Shown here in pieces: positions 18,566 to 26,448 of a stretch of DNA of 34,051 nt. The DNA comes from Burkholderiales bacterium. Lineage in GTDB: Bacteria; Pseudomonadota; Gammaproteobacteria; Burkholderiales; JACMKV01. Positions within the stretch are counted from its first letter, which is position 1. Each line of letters starts with the position of its first letter. The stretch covers positions 1 to 34,051 of the forward strand of contig JACDAM010000013.1 in NCBI GenBank assembly GCA_013695435.1. The letters are read 5' to 3'. Made by a program: the position numbers and the translations under genes. Below the pieces are notes generated by a model. The model worked only from the letters and a program-made list of their open reading frames with translations. It did no database searches and was not told where the DNA came from.

Positions 18566-19015
18566 ATGTTCGCGTTGGCACGCCATGTACTAGTCGCATT
18601 TCTGCTGGCATTTGCCGGGCAGGCCAACGCAGCGCCGGAGTTCCGCAGCGTGACCGAAGACGCCGCGGTAACTTACGACGCGCCATCGCTGCGCGCGCGC
18701 AGGCTGTCGATCCTGAGCCGCGGTTATCCGCTCGAGATCGTGGTTTCGCTTGCAGGATGGGTCAAAGTTCGCGACGCAAACGGCGAACTTGCCTGGGTTG
18801 AGAATAAGGCGATCGGTGAAAAACGCAGCGTGCTGGTGCGCGTGCCTATTATCGATGTCAGGGAGGCGGCGAACGACAAATCTGCCGTGGTATTTCGCGC
18901 CGAACAGAACGTCGTGCTCGACTTCATCGAATATTCCGCTCCCGGCTGGGCGAAAGTCGCGCATCGCGACGGACAAAGCGGGTATGTCAGGACCAGCCAG
19001 GTCTGGGGCGTTTAA
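18566..19015 (+). CDS. Small exported SH3-domain protein
   Basis: A 149-residue protein whose ATG directly follows the secB stop, so translation is probably coupled. Residues 1-~22 (MFALARHVLVAFLLAFAGQANA) are a Sec signal peptide. Two bacterial SH3 repeats follow: YDAPSLRARRLSILSRGYPL...GWVKVRDANGELAWVE (about 37-80) and IDVREAANDKSAVVFRAEQN...GWAKVAHRDGQSGYV (about 93-145). No enzyme domain is present. Proteins of this kind sit between secB and gpsA in other Betaproteobacteria as I recall, but their role is unknown; peptidoglycan binding is a guess from the SH3 fold. Confidence 0.75.
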   Translation: MFALARHVLVAFLLAFAGQANAAPEFRSVTEDAAVTYDAPSLRARRLSILSRGYPLEIVVSLAGWVKVRDANGELAWVENKAIGEKRSVLVRVPIIDVREAANDKSAVVFRAEQNVVLDFIEYSAPGWAKVAHRDGQSGYVRTSQVWGV

Positions 19016-19163
19016 CTCTGTTGCAAAACGACTGCGCTTGCCGATACGTCGTTACTGAGGGTCGTAAAGTGTACCTTTCTCGGCCCTTCGCGCCTGCTCT
19101 CGGGACCGAGCCTGGCCGCGTCGCCAGCCTTTTCTTGCCGCCCTTTACCGCGATGAGCGCGCG

Positions 19164-20156
19164 GTGAAAATCGCGGTCCTCGGTGCCGGCGCCTGGGGCA
19201 CGGCGCTTTGCCTCAGCCTTGGCGCCCGGCACGAAGTGACGCTCTGGGTGCGAAGCGCAAGCCAGTTGTCGGACATGTCCGCGAGCCGGCAAAACCGCCG
19301 CTATTTGCCGGATTTCGCGCTGCCGGGCCCGATGATTCTGGCCGATTCGGTGTCCGCAGCCGTCAACGGTTGCGACTTGATTCTCGTCGCCGTCCCGAGT
19401 GCCGGACTGCGCCATGTTTTCCAGGAAATCTCAAGAGTCGATCATCCCGCTGTTGTTATCTGGGCGAGCAAAGGCTTCGAAGCGAAAACCGCGAAGCTGC
19501 CGCATCAGATCGCGGGCGAAGAGTTGCCTGCGGCGATTCCCCGCGCGGTATTGTCCGGGCCCAGCTTCGCACAGGAAGTCGCGCGCAATCTTCCCGCCGC
19601 AGTCACCCTGGCGTCGAATGACGCATCGTTCTGCCGCGACATGGCAGCGCGGTTGCACAGCCCGCGCCTGCGAATTTACGCGAGCGACGACGTGATAGGC
19701 GTCGAAGTCGCCGGCGCCGTCAAGAACGTGATGGCGATCGCCGCCGGCATCTGCGACGGCATGGGACTGGGATATAACGCACGGGCGGCGCTGATCGCCC
19801 GCGGTCTTGCCGAGATCACGCGCCTAGGCATGAAGCTCGGCGGCAAGCTCGAGACCTTCATTGGACTGGCCGGCGCCGGCGACTTGATTCTAACCTGCAC
19901 CGGCGACTTGTCGCGCAATCGTCAGGTCGGATTAGGTCTCGCCCACGGCGAATCGCTGGCGGCGATTCTCGAACGCCTCGGTCACGTCGCGGAAGGCGTT
20001 TCCACCGCGCGCGAAGTCATGCGTCTGGCGGACGACATCGGCGTCGATATGCCTTTGACGCGCGCTGTCTGCCGGATTCTGCACGAGGCGATACCGCCAA
20101 AAGATGCCCTGGAAGAATTGTTGCGGCGCGATCCGAAGGCGGAGAACTACGGCTAG
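19164..20156 (+). CDS. gpsA: Glycerol-3-phosphate dehydrogenase [NAD(P)+]
   Basis: A 330-residue protein, normal length. It makes sn-glycerol 3-phosphate from dihydroxyacetone phosphate for phospholipid synthesis. Seen: the Rossmann loop VLGAGAWGTAL at the very N-terminus, NRRYLPD, WASKGFE, LSGPSFAQEVA, the active-site segment AGAVKNVMAIAAGICDG, and FIGLAGAGDLILTCTGDLSRN. The start is GTG at 19164; the nearby ATG at 19153 is out of frame. The 148-base gap after the SH3 gene holds no feature I recognise. It closes the conserved cluster that begins with the rhodanese gene. Confidence 0.95.
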   Translation: MKIAVLGAGAWGTALCLSLGARHEVTLWVRSASQLSDMSASRQNRRYLPDFALPGPMILADSVSAAVNGCDLILVAVPSAGLRHVFQEISRVDHPAVVIWASKGFEAKTAKLPHQIAGEELPAAIPRAVLSGPSFAQEVARNLPAAVTLASNDASFCRDMAARLHSPRLRIYASDDVIGVEVAGAVKNVMAIAAGICDGMGLGYNARAALIARGLAEITRLGMKLGGKLETFIGLAGAGDLILTCTGDLSRNRQVGLGLAHGESLAAILERLGHVAEGVSTAREVMRLADDIGVDMPLTRAVCRILHEAIPPKDALEELLRRDPKAENYG

Positions 20157-20413
20157 TTTTATTCTCGTGGCTACATACAGGAGTACGTAAAGTTGGAAAC
20201 GGTGATAAGTACCTTGCGTTAGCCGTGTCCATCATGGCCGCGATGTTCTCTTTCAGGCTGCAAAAATCCGATAGTCGTAGGCCACTGCGAGAGCGGCTGA
20301 GTAAAACGGTTGAATTGATTAAGCTCCACTTACTACCTTACGGGAATCGTTTAAAGAACTCGCGAGACGAAGTAGGCCCGTCTAAAATTCAGAGTCATCG
20401 AAAGGATAACGTC

Positions 20414-21196
20414 ATGCTGAAAGGCAAAGCTGCAATCGTCACTGGCTCCACCAGCGGCATCGGGCTCGGCGTCGCCCGCGCGCTCGCGGCGGACGGCGCC
20501 AATATCCTGCTGAACGGCTTTGGCGACGCGCAACCGATCGAAAAGCTACGCGCCGACCTGGCCGCCGAGTTCAAGATCAAGGTCGCCTACAGCGGGGCGG
20601 ACATGTCGGAGCCGGCGCAGGTCGCCGGCATGGTCGAGCAGGCCACCAGCGAACTGGGCAGCGTTGACGTCCTGGTCAACAACGCCGGGATCCAGCATAC
20701 GGCAAAGATCGAAGACTTCCCGGTCGAGAAATGGGACGCCGTGATTGCCATCAACCTGTCATCGGCGTTTCACTCCATTCGTGCCGCTGTGCCGCAGATG
20801 AAAGCGCGCAATTGGGGCCGCATCATCAACATTGCGTCAGCCCACGGCCTCGTCGCCTCGGCGACCAAGTGCGCTTACGTCGCGTCCAAGCACGGTATCC
20901 TGGGACTGACGAAAGTGGTCGCCCTGGAAACAGCCAAGACCGGCGTCACCTGCAATGCCATCTGCCCCGGCTGGGTGCTCACGCCCCTGGTTCAGAAGCA
21001 GATCGACGAATGGGCAAAGCGGGACAACATTCCGGTGGAGAAGGCAAAGGAGCTTTTGCTCATGGAGAAGCAGCCATCGGGCGAGTTCGCTTCGCCCGAG
21101 CAGATCGGCGGGCTCGCGGTGTTCCTGTGCTCGGACGCCGCCGCCCAGATCCGCGGCGCGTCCGTCAGTATCGATGGCGCCTGGACAGCGCAATGA
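20414..21196 (+). CDS. 3-hydroxybutyrate dehydrogenase (SDR family)
   Basis: A 260-residue short-chain dehydrogenase. It should oxidise 3-hydroxybutyrate to acetoacetate with NAD. Seen: the cofactor loop TGSTSGIG, NNAGIQ, catalytic Ser in INIASAHGLVAS, the Tyr/Lys pair in YVASKHG, and the family-typical CPGWVLTPLVQKQI and C-terminal IRGASVSIDGAWTAQ. AAAGGA precedes the ATG at 20414. The frame runs open upstream to 20225, but this extension is not SDR-like. The reading frame is clean, unlike its downstream neighbours. Two CoA-transferase genes follow (15 bases to the first), which would activate the acetoacetate product. The 257 bases upstream are AT-richer and presumably hold the promoter. 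Confidence 0.85.
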   Translation: MLKGKAAIVTGSTSGIGLGVARALAADGANILLNGFGDAQPIEKLRADLAAEFKIKVAYSGADMSEPAQVAGMVEQATSELGSVDVLVNNAGIQHTAKIEDFPVEKWDAVIAINLSSAFHSIRAAVPQMKARNWGRIINIASAHGLVASATKCAYVASKHGILGLTKVVALETAKTGVTCNAICPGWVLTPLVQKQIDEWAKRDNIPVEKAKELLLMEKQPSGEFASPEQIGGLAVFLCSDAAAQIRGASVSIDGAWTAQ

Positions 21197-21211
21197 CGCC
21201 GTGAGGATGCC

Positions 21212-23144
21212 ATGAGAAAGAAAGTCGTATCGTCCGCTGAAGCGGTCGCCATCATCCGCGACGGCGATACCTTGTGCTGCTCAGGCTTCGGCAGCAATGG
21301 CGTGCCGGTCGAACTGGCGCTCGCGCTGGAAAAGCGTTTCCTGGAAACCGGTTCGCCCAAGGACCTCACCTGCTGTTCGGCGGGGGTCCCGGCGATGGCG
21401 CCGAAGCGGGAATCAACCATCTGGGCCACGAGGGCCATGCTCAAGCGCGTCATCGGCGGCCATTACGGCCTGGTGCCCAAGATCGGCAAGCTCGCGCTGG
21501 AAAACAAGGTCGAGGCCTACAACCTTCCCCTCGGCGTCATCTCCCACATGTATCGCGACATCGCCTGCGGCCTGCCTGGCACCGTCTCCAAGGTCGGCTT
21601 GGGTACCTTCGTCGACCCGCGGCGGAAGGAGGGAAGATCAACTCCCGCACCACCGAAGACCTGGTTGAGCCGATCACTCTGGGAGGCAAGGAACTGCTGT
21701 TCTACAAGGCCATTCCGATTTCGGTTGCATTCATCCGGGGTACCACCGCCGACCCGGAAGGCAATATCACCACGGAGCGGGAAACACTTACCCAGGACGC
21801 GCTGGCCATCGCCACCGCGACCAAAAACAGCGGTGACTTTGTCATCGTCCAGGTCGAGCGGGTGGCTGAACGCAGTTCGCTCAACCCGCGACGAGTCAAG
21901 GTACCCGGGATCATGGTGGACTGCGTTGTGGTTGGGAAACCTGACAACCATCCCCAGACCTTCGCGTCTACCTACAACGCTGCGTTCTCCGCCGAGGTGC
22001 GGGTGCCGCTTGATGCCTTGGAGCCGATGCCGCTCGACGAGCGCAAAGTCATTGCCCGCCGCGCGGCATTCGAGCTGATGCCCAACGCGGTGGTGGACCT
22101 GGGGATAGGCATGCCTGAGGGAGTGGCGGCGATCGCCAACGAAGAGAAAATCCTCAAGTACATGACGCTCACCGCCGAGCCCGGACTGATCGGCGGGGTG
22201 CCTGCGAGCAGCCTCAATTTCGGCGCCGCGGTGAATCCCGACGCAGTGATCGACTTGAACCAGCAGTTCGACTACTACGACGGCGGTGGGCTGGACCTCG
22301 CCTGCCTCGGGCTCGCCGAGTGCGATCCCCAGAGCAACATCAAACGTCAGCCGATTCGGGCCCAAACTCGCGGGCGCCGGGGGCTTCATCGACATCACCC
22401 AGAAGCCGTAAGGTGATCTTTGTCGGAACCTACCGCGGGCGGACTCAAGGTCGCGGTGGAGGACGGGAAGCTCAAGATTCTCAAGGAAGGCCGTGCCCGC
22501 AAGTTCGTGAACAAGGTGGAGCAGATCACTTTCAGCGGACCCTATTCAGCGAATAGCGGCCAGACTGTGCTTTACGTGACCGAGCGCTGCGTGTTCCAAC
22601 TGACGCCGGAAGGACTCGAGCTGATCGAAACCGCGCCTGGCGTAGATGTGGAGCGGGACATCCTCGCGCACATGGATTTCAGGCCGATCATCAAACAACC
22701 GCTGGCGATGGACCCGCGCATCTTCCAGCCCGAAGCGATGAAGCTCAAGGACACCCTGCTTTCAATCAGCCTCGTGGACCGCATGGTCTATGATGCGCCC
22801 AAGGAGACCGTTTTTTACAATTTCCAGGGCTCCAGGTGCGGACCAAAAAGGACGTCGACCATGTCCGCAATGCCGCCGAGAGCCTTTGCAAGCCCATCGG
22901 CAAGAAGGTGGTCAATTACGATGACTTCCAGATCGATGAGAACGTAGTGGAGAATACGCGGAGATGGTCAGGTACCTGTCGGAGCGTTACTACACTCACG
23001 TCTCGCGCTATACGACGAGCGCGTTCATGCGACTCAAACTGGGCGAAGCTTTGGAGAACCGCGGCCTGTCCGCGCATATCTACGAAAACCCAGCGCGAAG
23101 CCCTGGACTCGGCGAAACCGTGGACTGAAGGCGCGAGGGTATGA
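21212..23144 (+). pseudogene. Acyl-CoA:acetate/3-ketoacid CoA-transferase (Pct/YdiF type), copy 1, multiply frameshifted
   Basis: GAGGA precedes the ATG. Reading through frames recovers a whole family I CoA-transferase: [89 protein letters not shown], and GIGMPEGVAAIANEE with the likely catalytic Glu. Then VLYVTERCVFQLTPEGLELI and a ~125-residue C-terminal extension follow. I place indels near 21390 (-1), 21434 (+1), 21630 (-1), 22341 (+1), 22393 (-2), 22433 (-2), 22828 (-1), 22950 (-1) and 23095 (-2), relative to the paralogue downstream and the family. Restored length is about 646 residues. The product would exchange CoA between acyl-CoA and free acids such as acetate, propionate or acetoacetate. 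Confidence 0.82.
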
Positions 23145-23206
23145 CCACGAGGATGCCGTCGGACTGATTCCGCGGGTTCCCGAAAGCTGTTTTCCAGAAG
23201 GTGCTC

Positions 23207-25226
23207 ATGGCTGCGAAACCCGTACATCCGCTGCTCGCATCGCTCAAGCTGTCAGACGAGGGCAAGTTGGTTTCCGCGCGGGAAGCGGTACGCCTGATCC
23301 GCGACGGGGACACCGTGGCCACCGGCGGCTTCGTGGGCATCGGCTTCGCGGAAGAAATCGCCATCGCATTGGAGGAACTGTTCCTGTCCACTGAGGAGCA
23401 GTATTTTCAGGCGGTCGGAAAGCCACGCAACCTGACCCTCGTTTACGCCGCCGGTCAGGGGGATGGAAGGACCGGGGGCTCAACCATTTCGCCCACGAAG
23501 GGCTGGTACGGCGGGTCATCGGCGGGCACTGGGCGCTGGCACCGAAGCTGCAGAAGCTGGCGATAGCCAATCAGATCGAGGCCTACAACCTGCCCCAGGG
23601 AGTCATCACTCACCTCTACCGCGACATCGCCGCAGGCAAACCGGGGCTTCTTTCCGCGGTCGGGCTAGGCACCTTCGTCGATCCTCGTTTCGGCGGCGGC
23701 AAGATCAATTCCAAAACCACTCAGGACATCGTGGAGCTGATGAACATCGGCGGCGAGGAATACCTGTTCTACAGGACCTTCCCCATCAACGTGGGCATCA
23801 TCCGCGGCACCACGGCGGACCTGGCCGGCAACATCACCATGGAAAAAGAGGCGCTCACCTGGAAGCGCTATCGATCGCGACCGCGGCCAAGAATTCCGGG
23901 GGTATGGTCATCGTCCAGGTCGAGCGCATCGCCGATCGAAACGCCCTCAATCCACGGCAGGTGAAAATTCCCGGCATCCTGGTCGACTGCGTAGTCGTGG
24001 CAAAACCCGAGAACCACTGGCAGACCTTTGCCGTGCCCTACAGCCCGGCTTTCAGCGGAGAGCTCAGGGTTCCGGTGGCATCCATCGCCGCAATGGAAAT
24101 GAGCGAGCGCAAGATCATCGCCCGTCGCGCCGCGATGGAACTCAAACCCAACGCCGTGGTGAATCTGGGGATCGGAATGCCGGAAGGCATCGCCAATGTC
24201 GCCAACGAGAAAAGATCATCGACTTGTTGACGCTCACCGCGGAGCCGGGCGTGATTGGCGGCATTCCTGCCGGGGGACTTAGCTTTGGCGCGGCGACCAA
24301 CACCCAGGCGATCATCGACCAGCCCTACCAGTTCGACTTCTACGACGGCGGCGGTCTTGATGCCGCGTTTCTGGGGCTCGCCCAGGCGGACCGGGAAGGC
24401 AACCTCAACGTCAGCAAGTTCGGACCCAAGCTCGCCGGAGCAAGAGGATTCATCAACATCAGCCAGAATGCAAAGAAGGTGGTATTCGTCGGCACCTTCA
24501 ACGCTGGAAGGCTGAACGTCGCCGTCGAGGCGGGAAGCTGCGCATTCTCGAAGAAGGCGCGGCGCGCAAGTTTGTAAGAAGAAGTCGAGCATCCGCACTT
24601 TCAGCGGCTCTTATGCGACGAGGAGGAAACAACCGGTGCTTTACGTCACCGAGCGCTGCGTATTCAGCTTAAGCGCGGAAGGAATGGAACTGATCGAGAT
24701 CGCGCCAGGCGTTGACCTGGAGAAAGACATCCTGGCGCGGATGGACTTCAAGCCTGTCATGAGACAACGGCCACGCCTGATGGATGCGCGGATTTTCAGG
24801 CCCGAGCCGATGGGGCTTAGGGACGATCTGCTGCGCCTGCCGCTGGAGAGTCATTTCACTTACGACCCGCAGCAGAACCTTTTCTTCGTCAACTTCGAAA
24901 GCTATAAGGTCAGGACGCTGGAAGACATCGAGAATATCCGCTCGCTGGTCGAGGCGCACCTCGCACCGCTCGACAGGAAAGTGTATGCCATCGTCGACTA
25001 CGACAATTTCGAGATCCCTCCGGAATTGCTGAATCCCTACACCGAAATGGTGAAGGACTTGAGGGATCGCTTCTATTCGGGAGTCACTCGCTACACCACC
25101 AGCAACTTCCTGCGCATGAAACTCGGCGACGCTTTGAGCAAACGCAATGTTGCCCCCCACATTTTCGAGAGCGCCGAGGAAGCCCGCGAGCATCTGCGCG
25201 GGCTGGAGCAGAAGGTTTCGACCTGA
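23207..25226 (+). pseudogene. Acyl-CoA:acetate/3-ketoacid CoA-transferase (Pct/YdiF type), copy 2, multiply frameshifted
   Basis: A second, diverged paralogue 62 bases after copy 1, starting [20 protein letters not shown] with AGAAGG before the ATG at 23207. Family text across frames: [80 protein letters not shown], and [14 protein letters not shown] with the likely catalytic Glu. VLYVTERCVFSLSAEGMELI and the same C-terminal extension as copy 1 follow. Single-base losses lie near 23467, 23862, 24211 and 24535, and a compound event lies at 24577-24600. Three of the losses fall where one more A or G in a run would restore frame. The last 197 codons (from 24636) are clean. Restored length is about 674 residues. 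Same reaction as copy 1; specificities may differ. Confidence 0.82.
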
Positions 25227-25238
25227 GGAGACCCGGAA

Positions 25239-25520
25239 ATGGATAGCACCGCCAATCCTGCGCCGCTGGGTCTCATGGGTTTCGGCATGACGACCGTGCT
25301 CCTCAACATTCATAACGCCGGGTTTTTCCCATCAGCACCATGATTCTTGCCATGGGGATTTCTACGGCGGCGTAGCGCAGATCATCGCGGGAATTTTCGG
25401 GTTCAAGAAGGGCAATACTTTTGCCGTCACGGCGTTTATCTCCTACGGCCTGTTCTGGCTTTCGCTGGTGGCCTTGATCCTCGCCCCGAAATTCGGTTGG
25501 GCCGACAAGACTCCGGAAGT
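25239..25520 (+). pseudogene. SatP/YaaH acetate transporter, N-terminal half only, frameshifted
   Basis: GAGGAG precedes the ATG at 25239. The frame opens [20 protein letters not shown], containing the NPAPLGL signature of the GPR1/FUN34/YaaH acetate-succinate channel family. One base is missing near 25329 and another near 25361. Correcting both gives [38 protein letters not shown] and LILAPKFGWADKTPE. Homology stops at about residue 95 of a family length near 190, where the sequence switches abruptly to an alpha/beta hydrolase. About three of six helices remain, so this copy cannot be functional. Its place after bdhA and the CoA-transferases suggests it once imported the acid substrate. Confidence 0.75.
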
Positions 25521-25523
25521 GCC

Positions 25524-25787
25524 TGGGACGACAATTCTGCAAGCGGCTCGCCGACCGCGGCTACTGGGCCATCCGCTTTGATACCGCGACGCCGGTTTGT
25601 CATCGAAGATGAACAATTCGGACGTGCCCGATATATCAGCCCTAGCATCGGCCTTTGCAAAAGGCATGTTCGTTGCGGCGCCGTATACTCTGAAAGAAAG
25701 GGCGGATGACACGGCCGGGCTGTTGGATGCCCTGGGAATCCAATCTGCGCATTGTCGGCATCTTGATGGGGAGGAATGATCGGCCAG
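25524..25787 (+). pseudogene. Internal fragment of an alpha/beta hydrolase
   Basis: With one-base corrections near 25537, 25586 and 25752 and an extra A near 25773, this reads WDDNFCKRLADRGYWAIRFD, NRDAGLSSKMNN, VPDISALA, APYTLKERADDTAGLLDALG, IQSAHIVGILMGGMIGQ. That is the middle of a common hydrolase family whose nucleophile elbow reads GxSMGG. Here the Ser position is Leu (TTG, one transition from TCG). Both the N-terminal part and everything after the elbow (Asp and His of the triad) are missing, and the fragment abuts the satP remnant and a small membrane ORF. It is a dead remnant; original substrate unknown. Confidence 0.65.
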
Positions 25788-25890
25788 ATGAATAGGCGAC
25801 GCAAATCGTCCTCCTTCGGGGTCGGAAATCACCCTCGTGCTGGTGATCAGCGCCCCCGTGCTTTACGTAATATGGGGCACTGTGGTTTGA
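25788..25890 (+). pseudogene. Tiny single-helix ORF resembling CydP, with one frameshift
   Basis: The ATG at 25788 opens MNRRRKSSSFG. Dropping one G of the GGGG run at 25818-25821 continues SEITLVLVISAPVLYVIWGT then VV and a stop at 25888-25890, about 33 residues. A basic start, the segment EITLVLV, one hydrophobic helix and a YxIW end resemble CydP, the putative small subunit reported with cytochrome bd/bo-type oxidases. No oxidase genes are nearby. The match rests on a short pattern and could be coincidental. Confidence 0.3.
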
Positions 25891-25894
25891 TGCC

Positions 25895-26358
25895 ATGGAG
25901 ATACACATGTCACCACATCTGTTTCAGGCAATCGTCGACAGGTCTCTAGCGCGATCATCTTTGCCGACCGGCAGGGCGTGGCTCGGCTGTGGAATGCGGG
26001 TGCGGAAGCGGTGTTCGGTTACTCGTCGGAAGAAGTGGTCGGGAATAGTCTGGACGTGATCATCCCCGAGCGCCTGCGTCCGGCTCATTGGAAGGCTTTC
26101 CACGAGGCCGTGGAAACGGCCGCACCAAATACGGTAGACAAGTGATGGTGGACTCGCTCGCTCCACAAGACCGGACAAAAGCTGTATGTAGACTTAAGTT
26201 TCGCCATCGTGAAAGACGGCTCCGGGGAAGTGGTCGGAGCGGTCGCCGTGGCCAGCGACGTGACAGAACGCTACCTCTCGGAGGCAGCGCTGCGCAAGCG
26301 GGTCGCGGAGCTGGAAGCGCAGTTGAAAACCTCGCCGGCGCCGCCATCGCCGAAGTAG
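25895..26358 (+). pseudogene. Stand-alone PAS-domain sensor protein, frameshifted
   Basis: From the ATG at 25895 the text is LFQAIVDRS. After a one-base loss near 25947 it reads AIIFADRQGVARLWNAGAEA, VFGYSSEEVVGNSLDVIIPE and RLRPAHWKAFHEAVET. After another loss near 26120 it reads GRTKYGRQVMV, and after a +1 (or -2) near 26155 it reads LHKTGQKLYVDLSFAIVKDG, VASDVTERYLSEAALRKRV and a stop at 26356. This is one complete PAS fold of about 130 residues followed by a short helix, with no output domain. Small PAS proteins of this size exist and may act through partners. Ligand and partner unknown. The 90 bases to the next gene hold no feature. Confidence 0.7.
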
Positions 26359-26448
26359 CTCGCGAAACGGGCTCAGTCGCGCACAAGATGAAATCCGCAT
26401 TACGGTAATCGAAGGGCTCTGGAACACGACTCAGCCGGCAAGCGACCG

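Noticed and set aside
19016-19163. Small gene or RNA between the SH3 gene and gpsA
   Set aside because: No reading frame with an RBS, no strong hairpin and no tRNA-like fold could be seen in the 148 bases.
20225-20413. N-terminal extension of the 3-hydroxybutyrate dehydrogenase by 63 residues
   Set aside because: The frame is open, but SDR homology starts at MLKGKAAIVTG, and AAAGGA precedes the ATG at 20414.
20157-20413. Sigma-54 promoter before bdhA (TGG...TTGC pair at about 20190-20220)
   Set aside because: The GG-to-GC spacing is far from the required ten bases.
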